From Hydractinia symbiolongicarpus (taxonomy: Eukaryota; Cnidaria; Hydrozoa; Anthoathecata; Hydractiniidae), in contig NC_079878.1 in assembly GCF_029227915.1 (NCBI RefSeq), forward strand, positions 9,796,001-9,860,000: 64,000 nucleotides of DNA. Reading direction: 5' to 3'. The notes beneath the pieces are model-generated. The model worked only from the letters and a program-made list of their open reading frames with translations, had not been told where the DNA came from and searched no databases. The stretch's first letter is position 1, and every line of letters begins with the position of its first letter. The translations under genes were made by a program, and so were the position numbers. Positions 24,601 to 36,647 of this stretch are shown piece after piece.

Positions 24601-27600
24601 TAAATTAGATCTGTTGGAATTCTCTTCTACAGGTGAGGTATTATTGTTATTTTAAGAAAATCTATTTATTCTATAAGCATTTCGGTATTCACCAAGGTTT
24701 TGGTTATTATATGTCTTACATTATCTTGCAAGAAATGAAAGTATTGCTGCATATTACAACCTACTAGATGCAACATTTATTAGTATTAAGTAATGTGTTT
24801 CATTTACAGGGTTTTTTTAGCATAAGCTTTAGGCTCAGATAGGCGAATTTTAAAGCATATATACTATACCCAGCCTTGGTGAATTCTTCTAAAGTGTGTG
24901 TTTTCTTTTCTTATACACGAGACTTCATTGACACAACTATACTTTGACCTTGTGTAATTATTCATTAGTTTTATATCACCATTTAAGGCTAAAATCGGGT
25001 TATTTTCATCTATCGATATAGCTTATAAGGCAGCCTGATGAGACAGTTTTTAATTTCTTCCTCCAATAAGTATTAAGTAAGCATAAACTGAACCAGATTT
25101 TGTTTTTCCTATAAGCACATTCCAGCCTAATTTCGAAATTTCACTTGCTTATCAATAACATGTATAGCAAAAATATTATTTGTGGAAGACATGAAGTAAT
25201 ATTCAATGTTTCACATGCAAAAATGTTTTTACACCAAAAACTTGTAGCCAGTATTTTGTGGGAAGACATGAAGTAATATTCAATGTTTTACATGCAAAAA
25301 TGTTTTTACACCAAAAACTTGTAGCCAGTATTTTGTGTATGTACCTCTAGCAGTTATGGCCTAAAACGTTTGCTTTGTATTTTACCAGTTTTGTTGTGAT
25401 ACAGGTAGTGGTATGGGATTACCAGTATTAGTTCAAAAAACTATAGCAGGCGAAATCAACCTGACACGAAGAATAGGACAAGGTGCATTTGGTTTTGTAT
25501 ATCACGGACTGTGGAGAGGACAAGATGTAGCCGTTAAAGTGTTTTCTAGCACTGAAGAGAGTTCTTGGTCACGGGAAGTGAAAATATATCATACACCTAT
25601 GTTGAGGCATGAAAACGTATTAGGTAAAGCAGATTTGTTGCGTGGTGGTCATGTTGAACTGAGTGAAACTATATACAGCTTACTAAGAAATTTTAAATTC
25701 ATACTGTTACGTTGAATGTCTGCCACTTTAGAAGCACAAAAATAATTTATCAAGGAAATTTTGTTTTAAAAGAACATTAAATTTGTTTCCTAAAATAGTA
25801 GTTGACCAGTTAATGTTTCCCTTAGCAAGCACCTTGATACTACTGTCCAATGTTTGCATTGCTCACGAATTTTTGTCATACTTTAGAAGCACAAAAATAA
25901 TTTATCAAGGAAATTTTGTTTTAAAAGAACATTAAATTTGATTCCTAAAATAGTAGTTGACCAGTTACTGTTTCTCTTAGCAAGCACCTTGATACTACTG
26001 TCCAATGTTCGCATTGCTCACGACTTTTTCTCATATTTTAGGTTTCATAGCAGCTGACAGTAAAGACACAGGCACCGTAACTCAACAATGGATAATCACA
26101 GACTACCATTCAAATGGATCTTTATTTGATTTTCTGCAAGACAATACACTCGATATAACTATGTTACACAAGATGTTATTAAGTATAGTGAATGGAGTGC
26201 TACATTTACATACTGAAATAATAGGAACTTTTGGAAAACCAGCAATGGCTCATAGAGACATTAAAACAAAAAATATATTAGTTAAGCAAAATTGTAAGTA
26301 CTGAAATGTTTGTATTTTATTATATTCTTTGCGTAAGTAGATGTACAGATTAGTAAAAATTGCGAAGGTTACTTATTTTTAAAGATAGGGAAGGCATTTT
26401 TGATCTTTTTTCCAGCATTTTACCATATTTCTGATTTGTTCGCAAGCTAGTTTTAAATCCAGTGAGGAATAAGTCCATGTTCAGGTAACGAAACATTAGT
26501 TTCCCGAAGTTACCAACTTGCATTCTCTCATTCCACAATCCTTAAAAAATAGAAAATCTGTGACTTATAACCAACAAGTCTACAGAAGTGTTATTATAAC
26601 TATCGCAATGAGACATTGACGAATTTGGCTAAGCTTTTGATATGCTAACAGCACTTATTTTAAAGCATGTGATAACTTAAAAATGAATACACCTGGGTTT
26701 AGATTTTACTCGTGTATGGTTACATAGTGGGTGTGTTTTAAGCTGCTTTCCAGTCTATCTAAGTAACTTTTTTCTTTCTTTTAGTTACTTGTTGTATAGC
26801 CGACTTAGGATTAACTGTAATGTATTCGTCAGATAAAAAACACACAGACAAACCCGAGGGTACAAAAACAGGAACGCGTCGATATCAAGCCCCTGAACTT
26901 TTAAACAACACGTTAGATCAGCTTGGATTTCAAGTCTGTCGAAGGGCAGACATTTACGCTTTAGGATTATGCTTGTGGGAGATATGTAGAAGAACAAAAA
27001 TAGATGGTGAGATGTGTTTCTTCATATCTTTGGTCGCCGTTGTTGTTGTTGTTGCTATTGTTGTTGTTGTTATTGTTGTTGTTATTGTTATTGTTGTTGA
27101 TGTTTTTGTTGTTTTTGTTGTTTTTGTTTTTGTTATCGTTGTTGTTGTTGATGTTATATGTTACCATTATTTCACGTTATTTGTTGTCGTTGTCATTATT
27201 TGCTTTTGTCGTTATTTTGTAGCCGACGTTACTTGATATCGCCGCTATTTTTTGCTATCGTTGATTTTTACCTACTGTTTTATTCGTTGTCGGTAATTTG
27301 TTTCTGCCGTTACTTGTTTCCATCGTTCTTTTTTTTTGCTTTCGTTTTTTGTTTATGCATTGTTATCAGTGTTGTCTATACAATTTCATCTGTTTTACAG
27401 GTAAGGTTGAAGAATATCAGCTTCCTTACTTTGATGCCGTTCAACCAGATCCTTCATCAGAAGAAATGATACAAGTAGTTTGTGTGGAAAAGAGGAGGCC
27501 GCATTTTTCAGAACATTGGAAAAAACATGAGGTAAGCGATAAAAAAGTGTCGCCATGACGATTTTTTAAAAAAACTCTAAAGATCATAAAATAGAACTAA

Positions 27601-27805
27601 CTCGTAGTTGGACGGTGGTTTTTGGCCTATTTTTATTCTCCTGACCTTGGGTGTACCGTTATGTTTAAAAAATTTTGTTTTTTAGTCCATGCGCATTCTG
27701 ATGAAGACGATGACGGAGTGTTGGTACCATGAGGGTAGCGCAAGACTGACTGCATTGAGAATAATGAAAGACTTGAGCTCACACTTAGTCGTTGAGAAAT
27801 CATAG
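21688..27805 (+). CDS. TGF-beta/activin type I receptor serine/threonine kinase (multi-exon, first exon missing)
   Basis: Exons: 21688-21951, 24360-24632, 25405-25623, 26042-26293, 26785-27006, 27401-27531 and 27686-27805. All joins are GT/AG and in frame. Exon 1 listed is the cysteine-rich ligand-binding ectodomain (starts LTCYC; C-box CDNEMMCN). Exon 2 gives a short stalk, a transmembrane segment ([20 protein letters not shown]) and the juxtamembrane region. Exon 3 has a short GS motif (TGSGMG), the [14 protein letters not shown]-binding stretch, the glycine loop IGQGAFGFV and the VAVK lysine. Exon 4 has the L45 loop (SKDTGT), very like the activin/TGF-beta class (NKDNGT) and unlike BMP receptors, plus HRDIKTKN. 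Exon 5 has ADLGL and the APE motif. The last exon ends after [16 protein letters not shown]. The receptor should phosphorylate Smad2/3 at the plasma membrane once activated by a type II receptor. A signal-peptide exon upstream was not identified. Confidence 0.93.
25184..25337. repeat. tandem duplication, 77-base unit, in receptor intron
   Basis: Two adjacent 77-base copies (25184-25260 and 25261-25337) differ at only about one position. The second ends 67 bases before the receptor exon at 25405. The near-identity implies a recent duplication. Confidence 0.9.
25726..26041. repeat. tandem duplication, 155-base unit, including a splice acceptor
   Basis: Copy 1 (about 25726-25886) and copy 2 (about 25881-26041) are almost identical at an offset of 155. 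Copy 2 ends in the true acceptor TCATATTTTAG before the kinase exon at 26042. Copy 1 ends in TCATACTTTAG at 25886, a matching decoy acceptor. The coding sequence itself was not duplicated. Confidence 0.9.
27037..27330. repeat. TTG/TTA-rich low-complexity tract in receptor intron
   Basis: A long (GTT)n-type tract with interruptions, densest at 27037-27175, fading to irregular TTGTCGTTATTT repeats. The open frames here (poly-Leu, poly-Val or poly-Asn) come from the repeat. It lies inside the intron 27007-27400. Confidence 0.9.
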
Positions 27806-27864
27806 TTTTAGTATTAGTCAAATTTTTTTGCCAGGTGGCTTTTTACTAGTTCCTAAAAAAGTTG

Positions 27865-27870
27865 AATAAA
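27865..27870 (+). terminator. probable polyadenylation signal of the type I receptor
   Basis: AATAAA sits 60 bases after the stop codon at 27803-27805 and is followed by a T/GT-rich stretch, the standard layout for cleavage and polyadenylation. Confidence 0.6.
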
Positions 27871-30852
27871 TTTTTGTGTCAATTATTTTAATTGTTTTTA
27901 TATATATCTGGTATATATAGTACACGTGTACAGCTAGTTTTTCTTAATTATTTTTTTTTAAATAAGGATAGGGTTATTAGTTATATATCATATATTTTTT
28001 GTTTTTCAAGGTTATATAAATAAATATAAAGGTTATAATGTTTTTGTCACTGTGTATGCTACTTCGTCACTGTATATTTAGCTACCTATTTTAAACAGCT
28101 GTCTGAATGTTATTGGTAAATTATTTTTAAAGCCAACGTCATTCTTGCTCGATTCTTTGTGATATATACGTTTGAGTGTTAGTCCTTGTATATTTTGAAC
28201 ATTTTTTCTTCGTTATTTATAACGTTTTTAGTTGAAATAGCGGAGCATTGTGCGTGGCATTCAATGTTGGTCTATTCATATTTCAGTGTCAATGTTCGTA
28301 TGTGTCAAGTTTATCAGCGATCTTGTATACGTTGTTCTCTTCACTTGAGCGTTTTTGTGAGCAGCTGATAACTTTGATTGAGTATTGTGATGTCTTAATT
28401 CGTTCAACAGACAATGTTTAAATGATGCCACTGCCCCCCCCCCCCCTCCCCCCCTAAAAATCGTTTAAAAATATAAAATTTGGACATGCATGTTCTTTTT
28501 ATCGTGTGGATGTATCCTCACATTCCAAATATTAAAACATCTTAAACGGGAAGCGATGCTTGTTTCATATATTTAAATTTCATCCATTTTAAACCAGGTG
28601 ATGCTTATAAAAAAATACATGTTTTCCCTTATTATAAAATATATAGTTAAATATTAGTTTGCAGGGCGGCGTAAAGGGATGGGCATCAATTTGCATGTTG
28701 TGAGAAAACTTGACAATTTAGATTACTACCTACTCTAACATTTTTCTTGGATTGATTTCGTAATTTTAAAAATAACTGAAAATCGTTCGAAACCTTTTAA
28801 CAAGTTTTTTTTTCAATATTACTCAACTGTGTTTCCATGATTTTAATAATTTTGACTCGTGGAAGATTTAAGTCCCGAAGAAATTTAACTTTGGTTTGGT
28901 TGGATAGTTAAAATTTACATGTTAGTTTGGACAGCATTTCTGATATTTATTTTACGTGAACTATTTGTGTGACCAGTGTGTTTATACCCCTTCACTAAAG
29001 CTCTATTTATATTCACGCATGGATTTATTTCTTATTATGTAAATGTATATATGTAAATTGTAAAAAATTATTTTGGTAGTGTTGGTGGTCTGTCATCGAA
29101 TTGTTTTTTTTTAATGCGAGCTCCTTTTCTTTTCTTCTGAACTTATATTTTTTTTGCAGGATTTTATTCTGAAATATGAGATAATTTGGCTTACAAATTT
29201 CAAACATTGACATTCTTCAAGCCTAAGGTTACTTCCTGCAAAAAATCAAGTTAAGCACATATGAAAAATCTTTGAAAGTTTTCTAGAAATCTTTTTATTT
29301 TTTAAAAAATCTTTATCAGTTCTCGAGATATTTTTCTTAAAAGTTGCGCTAATTATGCGAAATTATGACGTCATGAACTAGCATTGAGCGTAATTATGGT
29401 AACTAAATATTGAAATTTATGTAAAATGTTTAATTAAAACGCGTCAAAGTAAACGGCCAGAAAACATTTTTTACACTATATGGCTTGTCAAAAATGTTAA
29501 ATATAACACCCTCTAGCTAGCTCATGACATCATGCATAATTACTGATTCTTCTTAGTGCCAATTCTAAAGAACGAATCAAGAATTTTGAAAAAGATTTTC
29601 AAATTCGTAGACAACCTTTCAAGCTCTTTCATATGCAATTAACTTTATTTTTTGCCGGAGGTAACATTTCATACCTTCTTTACTTCTTTTTATCAGGCGA
29701 TTTATTCGTTTTTAGGAATTTTCTCTTTATTTGGTGTTGTAATAATTGAAAAAAGAAAGTTTGGTAAGAATTTTCATAATTTAACAGTTGTCTTACATAC
29801 TTATGCAAAAATATTTTCACATAATTATAACAGTTATACATAATTACGCAACAGTCTATTGTTTTTATTTAATTATGCAATGGTGTTATTGTTATGCAGT
29901 ATTATCGTTTTTACGTAGTTAAAATGTATTATTTATTTTCATTTATGAAATACTTTACGTATTTTTTTTATCATAAAAAAAACTCAATTTATTATATTAT
30001 TTCTTCAATTGAAATATGTACTGAAGGGATGTTTCCATACGACTGCATTTTTTGCTCGAGCATGCGCAATGAAGTAAAATGATCGATCCGACGTAAAACT
30101 AAATCTTTACTTTTTATAAACGAATGAAACCAATGATTTTGTATGGCATTGATGTTAACTAAAAAAAGTTTAAACCGATAACTGCTTTTTTCTGCATTTT
30201 TTTTCGTCTTCTCGACTTTCATAACATCTTCATAGCAAAATTATTTTTGAATTTATAAAATATTTTACTTCATTTAGGTTTGATTGATTTTATAAAAAAT
30301 TATGGATAAGTTCAGAAAATTCGTCATTTTTATTTGAAATACTTCTCTGTCCACCCCAAGTATTTAACATTTGCCTATGTTTTCATTTTCACAAGTATTT
30401 CTCATCGGTGTTATGGGTAAGCGGTATATATATACCTTGACTGTAATTTTAGCAAAACTGCAATTCGCGAAAATTAATTTCGTGAAAAACAAGACAGTGG
30501 CTAATTAAGATTGAGGTCCTTAATCAAAAAAATTGTAAACACATGATTCCCGAAAGTCTGTCTCGCGAAAAGAGGAAAGAAAACTGAAAAAAAAAAAAAA
30601 AAATCGCGAAAATTTCATTCTGCGAAAATAATTTCGGAACACAATTTTTTATTAAATTTGCAAAAAATTTCGAGGGTATTAATTTTTTTACGAGTGGCTT
30701 AAAAAATTCTTATTAAATATTTTTTAAGGAGTTTTTAAAACTGCGCTTAGTGGGATCGAATCTACTTAAGAAGTGAAAATGTACCACTATGGGACTTTTT
30801 GGTCTAAACTTTGTGTTTAGGGTCAAGTAAGGCCCAAATAAAGTAAACATTT
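27871..30852. other. gene-free stretch
   Basis: No supported coding sequence. There is a poly-C tract at 28434-28454 and degenerate GCGAAAATTAATTTCG-type inverted repeats at about 30455-30700 similar to those near 7.3-7.7 kb. Open frames at 29025, 29652, 29894 and 29992 are AT-rich, overlap on both strands, and lack motifs. Confidence 0.4.
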
Positions 30853-30966
30853 CACCTCGTTTTGTATACATTTTTCCGTTCCCAGGACAATTTGCCTTGT
30901 TGATAAAGTTGATATCGGCCACTCCGTAATAACGGCTCAGGGGCCACAAGACCCTGGGGACGAGTT
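30853..30966. mobile_element. foldback MITE, copy f
   Basis: GTTCCCAGGAC near 30878 and the terminal CCCTGGGGACGAG (30952-30964) are inverted versions of the family ends. The left terminus ACCTCGTTTTG is diverged and apparently interrupted. Possible weak target duplication only (CATTT on both sides). Confidence 0.5.
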
Positions 30967-32530
30967 CGCATTTAACCCTATCAGCACGGAGGGCATAAAG
31001 TCTGTGAGACCTCTTTGATTGGACGTAACTTTTGTTCGGCACGTGATTGAGTGCTAAAATTTTGCGACTTTCCCTAACTTTCTTTATTGGAGCTTGTGAT
31101 AAAAAACATCTAGACAAATTCTGTACTTTTGACATTTTTAACACATAGGTAATTTTTTGTAAATTTTAAAACCAGCTGACATGCTTGTAATAGAGTTATA
31201 GTATTTTGTATTCGCTATATAATTATTTAATACATGTATGTTCATGACCAGGTGGTTACTATGGGTATTAGAGACAAAATACAGACCAGATTCGAAGACA
31301 ATATCGGTCGAAGGTAATGACGTTCTTTCTGATCTCGATACCGTCATAATTATTGTTTTTTTTTACCCCGAACATCTATGAATGTTATATTCTAAAAATG
31401 TACCAGTTTAATAACATGAATATCAATATTTTTGAAAAAAAATGGTTTTGTCTTTATCGTTTAAATAAAAAACTTTCGCGCAAATGTGACGTCATTTTCG
31501 ATCTCAAAGACGTCATAAAATTCACTTTTTTTTATATGAAATCACTTATTTTATTCAAAGTCTACTAAGACTAGCCGTATCGCCAGTAATGGTTAGGAAA
31601 CTCAAATTTATTGTAAAATTAAAACAAAGCATGAGTAGTTCCGGATTTATGGCCGCGGGCATGCCATGCTGGTCTTTATGGTGCTCTTGAAACATTGAAA
31701 GAATGCCGATGATCTTTCTTGAAATTTCAGGGTTTTATAAAAAAGACTTGTGAAAGAATGTAAACTCGTTTAACTATGATGTCGTAATCAACGCTTTGCC
31801 TAGATTGTACGTTTTCTTCCTCTCTTGTACGTGTAAACAGGTGCGTTTTATTCGTTTAAATAGATGTTCCGTTTACACTGAACGTGTATTTATTTTCGCT
31901 TTAACAAAAATTGAATGACTTGCGTGTCAACGTAAGAACATGGGACGAAAGAGGAACAACTTTGTTGAGAACGAAAGTTTAGCAGAAGAAGTAAAAGAAG
32001 GACTTGTTTTTGTGGCAAGGCGAGCAGTGTCTATAAAAGTAAAACGAAGAAGGAAATTTTTGGTTACTGTTAAGAATTATTCACTAAGAGCTATTTTTTC
32101 GTTAGGCAAAAGGAATTTACAAGTTCTTTTATTTATGTACATGTATGCATCGTTTAAAAAGTAAATAAAAAATAACAAATACATCATTATATATTAAAGT
32201 TCTTATAACATAACGAGGAAGTTAAAAAGGACTGAGTAAAGCTTGAAGAAAGCAATTTAGCTGTGTGTACTAGTAAAATTAAAATCAATCATAAGTAGAT
32301 CAACTCTTCTTCCATAATAAAAAAACTTGAAAATAAATATTTTTTATGACGAATGTTTTTTTTTCAAATGGACACAGTTTGTTTATCTTTTTTGGCGCCT
32401 GCGATATTATTTTGCAACAGGTTTTTCGCCTTATTATTTTGCGACAGGTTTTTTTGCGTTATTACTTCGCAACAGGTTTTTCGCGTTAACAAAATATTCT
32501 TAGGTTGATACTGATAATTCTGGTGTTTAC
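30967..32530. other. gene-free stretch
   Basis: The 143-residue frame at 30713-31144 (minus) overlaps the foldback repeat and has no motif. The basic 74-residue frame 31940-32164 (plus, starts MGRKRNNF) has a KVKRRRKF cluster but nothing recognisable, so I do not call it a gene. Confidence 0.4.
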
Positions 32531-32633
32531 CAACCTCGATCCCAGGATCTGTTGTCTCTTTTGGCGATTTTTCGTCAGGCCTATCAATAAACTCAGCGCC
32601 GATGGGAGATGAAAAGTCCTAGGAACGAGGTTA
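32531..32633. mobile_element. foldback MITE, copy g, with 8-base target duplication
   Basis: Ends CAACCTCGATCCCAGGA and TCCTAGGAACGAGGTTA are inverted repeats. Flanks GTGTTTAC (32523-32530) and GTGTTTAT (32634-32641) match at seven of eight positions, as in the hAT superfamily. The interior is a simple 60-base spacer without coding potential. Confidence 0.8.
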
Positions 32634-32641
32634 GTGTTTAT

Positions 32642-34249
32642 AAGTCCAAGCAATCGGAATTGCATCACCATAGGAGGATAGGCTCACCTGATTGCTACTT
32701 TCTTTGACATATAAGGACTTGATAGGTCTACATACACTGGTGCATACTTGTGCTGGTATTTTCAGTAACAATTATAACTTAATTATGTTTTGCGTTGCCA
32801 TCTTATTTTTCTTATTCAAAGACAAAATATATCTCTGTTAAATTTGATAAAAAAATAGACCAAAAATAAAATAAAATAATAGTATGGTTTTCCATGTTTA
32901 CAATTTGCTGTTGAAATGCCACATTCATGTTACATAGGTACTAAGCTAAGGACTTCAAAAATGCAGAAGAGAACTTTTATTTTCAAGGTGGCGAAACGCG
33001 TAGATGTTTTGCAAAAAATTTTCACGAAAACAAACTTTACGTTCGAAATTTTATTTTTGAAATAATCTTTCGCGATGAAATGTCGTAATTTAAATCTCGC
33101 AAAAAAACTATTACGAAAAGAACTAAAAACATCCAATTAAAGTACAATAGTACCTCTAAACTCAAAGTCTCATGGAAAACGTTCTAAAAAGCGGACAAGG
33201 AATTAGCGGACACTCAAAATAACGGAAACAGTTTATACATGAAATCGGCATTTTGGAATTCTTTTCTTTCTATTTAGCGATCACCTGTAAAAAATTGAGT
33301 AACTGCCGTATAAACTGTTTTCTGTAGAGATGTAATGAACAAAATAATAACTAGTGTTATACTCCTATTTTTATTGTCGTTAAACAATTTACTTATTTTT
33401 CTGTTTAAGGACTTTATCTTTCACCTCATTATATCTATTTTTGCAACTCCACCACTCCAATGGAACCTCGAAAAGGACATATTTACCGAAAATAATATAA
33501 AATACGCCTGAAAATATAAACTTCCAAAAAGACGAACAACTTTAATTTCTCGCCAGATTTTGAGGTGTTCTAACTGATTCTTTCCACATGTTTAGTCTGA
33601 AATTTTTACTTTTTGCAAAACTCATATTTGCGATCAGTAAGTTTTTTTATAAAAAAAGATAAGTACCTTAATTTTCAATATTTGCAAAAAAAAAATAACA
33701 AGGAAAAGTGTAAGAACAAACCTTGGGAATTCAATCAACCTACTATTACCCTACTATTGTATGTTGTTCTCTTAAATGGTTTAAGTTATCTGTATATTTA
33801 TGAGTTTAATTAGTTTAAAACCATAGCTTTTAAACACGACTAAACCAATAGTGCAAGCCAAGTGCATAAAAAAGAGTGAATACAGAGCATTTGAAAATAA
33901 AACGCAAAATTTTTTCCAACTTCTGAAACAAACATATATTACATCAACTTTTTGTTTAAGCATACCGAGCTCTCACAAAACTTCACAATATGATATATTA
34001 TTAAGTAAAAAACCTTACAACACTTTTGGAAAAAATCTTTTGGTATCTATAGTATTTCATGTGGATTGATTTCTTGTCACACTTTATGACACAATTTTTT
34101 AACAATTTCACAATTTTCTAGAGATTCTCAAACATTTACAAAAAAATAATCACAACATTTGAAGAATTTTAAGTCTTTTTTAAAAATAATTTCTTGGCAA
34201 ATTTTTTTAAATATCTATGGTTGCAAAATCATGTTGGTATATGCATGTA
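32642..34249. other. gene-free stretch downstream of RNF41
   Basis: AT-rich with degenerate TTTCGCGA/TCGCGAAA-type repeats (33000-33120) and a poor copy of the 'CGGAC...ATTAGCGGAC' repeat near 33150-33245. Part of it nearest 34250 is presumably the RNF41 3' UTR on the minus strand. No other gene is supported. Confidence 0.4.
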
Positions 34250-35212
34250 TTATTCAATTCCATGTGCAAATATCATAACAATCCCTGGCTCCATTACCAT
34301 AAACTCTCCCATATGACGATTTTCACATGCCATAACAACAACTGCCTGCTTCCCTGGTATTCTTCGTGCAAGATATTGTTCATAACGTCTACGATTCATT
34401 TGTCTGGTTTCTAATGTACTCAGCCCCTGTGACCAGCGCCTTTCATGAGCATTTTCCATGAGATCATCAAGAATATACTGTGGGCAACCACTGTCTGCAA
34501 GAGATCTTCGAATAACAGCTTGAAGAACAGCATCAGGCGTAGATATCATTCCACCCCATCTAGTAACCCTTGCTGGTGGCAAAGCTAAAAGCCATTGCTG
34601 CACTTCATCTGTTGTATCCACAAAATTTCTACGAGGTGATACTAACGATAAATTATTAGCAGACATTCGAAAACTTTGCATTATATCAGTAACAACTGTA
34701 ACTTGTTGTTTTAATTCAACAATTTGTCTTTGAAAATCTTGAACTTGTTCCTTGAGATCTTGTATTTGATCACCCTGTGATTGGATAATGCCATGCAATT
34801 CACGGACACAGTTATGTTGACCAACTTCATCAAGTGGAATAATTAGACCACAGCCAAGCTCACAATGAACAGGTCTTCTGGGATTGTGTTCACATTCTGA
34901 TAAATGTTGATTAAGTACATCAAGTTTAACAAAAGACCCACATCCAAAATTAGCATTTGTGCAATTTATTGTCAAACGAGATAGAAGATTTTTTAGTATA
35001 CGAGGAACGGGTTTAAGAAGCTGTGAAGATGTAATACTTTGACGATCAACAGGACATGTTGCTTGGTGATTTAACCATTCAAGTATACAAGCTGAACAAA
35101 ATGCATGTTCACAAATGGGGACCTGTACTGGTTCTTCAAGAACACCACTACATATGGAGCATATTAATTCTTCATCAACATCACCTTGAAATCTGTTTAC
35201 ATCGTATCCCAT
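34250..35212 (-). CDS. RNF41: RING E3 ubiquitin ligase RNF41/Nrdp1
   Basis: A complete intronless 320-residue protein, close to the 317 residues of vertebrate RNF41. It begins MGYDVNRFQGDVDEEL, nearly the same as the vertebrate start, which fixes the initiation codon. The RING is of the C3HC3D type: C18, C21, C34, H36, C39, C42, C53, D56. Next come TRAF-like zinc-binding segments (about 78-140; pattern CEHNPRRPVHCELGCG), a coiled coil (about 140-185), and a C-terminal domain with RVTRWGGMISTPDAVLQAVI and the NRHMGEFM...GIVMIFAHGIE end, the region that in the family binds USP8 and substrates. In vertebrates Nrdp1 ubiquitinates ErbB3 and other targets. The lack of introns contrasts with the multi-exon vertebrate gene and may mean intron loss or a retrocopy; the frame is intact, so it is probably functional. 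Confidence 0.96.
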   Translation of the reverse strand: MGYDVNRFQGDVDEELICSICSGVLEEPVQVPICEHAFCSACILEWLNHQATCPVDRQSITSSQLLKPVPRILKNLLSRLTINCTNANFGCGSFVKLDVLNQHLSECEHNPRRPVHCELGCGLIIPLDEVGQHNCVRELHGIIQSQGDQIQDLKEQVQDFQRQIVELKQQVTVVTDIMQSFRMSANNLSLVSPRRNFVDTTDEVQQWLLALPPARVTRWGGMISTPDAVLQAVIRRSLADSGCPQYILDDLMENAHERRWSQGLSTLETRQMNRRRYEQYLARRIPGKQAVVVMACENRHMGEFMVMEPGIVMIFAHGIE

Positions 35213-36647
35213 ATTGGTATTGATATTATTGGTGTGGTGAATTTTTATAGATTTTACAAATAGCCTATAGAAAAAAATGGGAAGATAAATAAGAAAGTGA
35301 TGTATAAATTATACCTAGATATCTGCTCTCTTAACAAACAAAATTGATTTTGAAACGCCAGAACAAATCAATCTCTTTTGCTCAACCTGCGGAACTGGAG
35401 CGTTAATAAAAAAAATTGTTTGCTTTCGCTAGAATGTTGTTTTAAATTTATCTCCTTTGGTCTGGATAACGTTAATACCTCCTAATTACAAAAGACCAGT
35501 GACACAAAATTAAGTCCAGAAACTTACCTTGGATGAAAAAATGGAAATAAATAAAATGATATGTAACTAGCTCTAAGTCTTTTAAAAAGAAATGTGGTAA
35601 AATGACACTAAAAATATCTGATTTGCTTTTCGTACCAAAACTCCACAAGTCGCCGGAAATAGCTGTATTTTTTTTTGTGCTTCAAAACTAATCGAGTCAA
35701 AATTCTGGGATGTTTACAATAAACTTTAAATACGGCACGAAAACTTTTTATTTTATTTTTAACACATGGGGTCAAATGCAGCAAGCTATCTGCCAAGCTA
35801 GCCAAACCTACGATGCCACCTTTGCCTACTACCTTCATGTGTATTTTTAAATGGTTTTCACGTGTTTTTACCTTTTTTCTCTTTTTCTGTTACACTAAAG
35901 AAGGGACCTGGGCCCTCACCACCCCTAACCAAATTTCTAAAAAAAGAGATGCACTGCAAATACGATTCAGTCAATCATTCTGTGGTACAGCGGATTCTTT
36001 TTAAGTAAAAATGCTGAGCGATATATCATTTTATGGCACTTGCAAACCTGTCATTAGCATATTCTATGATAATAAAAGGCTTTTATCATCTATATTGTTA
36101 TTTGGGATTTATATGTATTTGATTTCTGTGGTTTTATATTCACATTTCGTTATCTTTTTGTCTCACAAGTATATATTTGCAAAGTTTAAATCCCTAGTTA
36201 TGGGCTCACCAGCAAAAAATTAAGAGGCCTGGGCAAGCAAACAAGTGTCATTTTAGCAAAAAAAAAATTATGTAAAACAATTGAACTTTTTAAGATCTAT
36301 GCATTAATAAAGTTTGAATGCAAAAGTTAAGGGGTCCACTTGCAACTCATTTACATGTAGGTGGAAAATCCTGGTTGTGAAAAATGCTGGAGCATGCTAT
36401 ATATGTATATATATGTACCTGAAACTGAAACAAAAGTCTGTATAATCAAATGGGGTAAAGGGAATTTTGTTATTTTTATTTGAAATTTCTTTTTCCATGA
36501 ATCGTATGCACACAAAAGTATGAAAATATAATGCACAAAACTGAGAATAACATTTGCAGCAAAATTTTAATAACAGGTCCTTGTGAATAAAAGTATTTTT
36601 AGCTTTCACCTTAACAGTTGGTTTAGTTATAGGGGTTTTTCAAGAGG
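35213..36647. other. intergenic, including the presumed RNF41 promoter
   Basis: The 5' flank of RNF41 lies at the low-coordinate side. I see no clear TATA or initiator element. The overlapping frames at 35608-36609 occur on both strands and are not protein-like. Confidence 0.4.

Noticed and set aside
26820-27236. 138-residue ORF with poly-valine run
   Set aside because: Only the first 62 codons are receptor exon; the rest is the (GTT)n intron tract after the donor at 27007.
31940-32164. Basic 74-residue ORF as a histone-like or nucleolar protein
   Set aside because: Only a KVKRRRKF cluster; no domain, and the frame ends in AT-rich noise.
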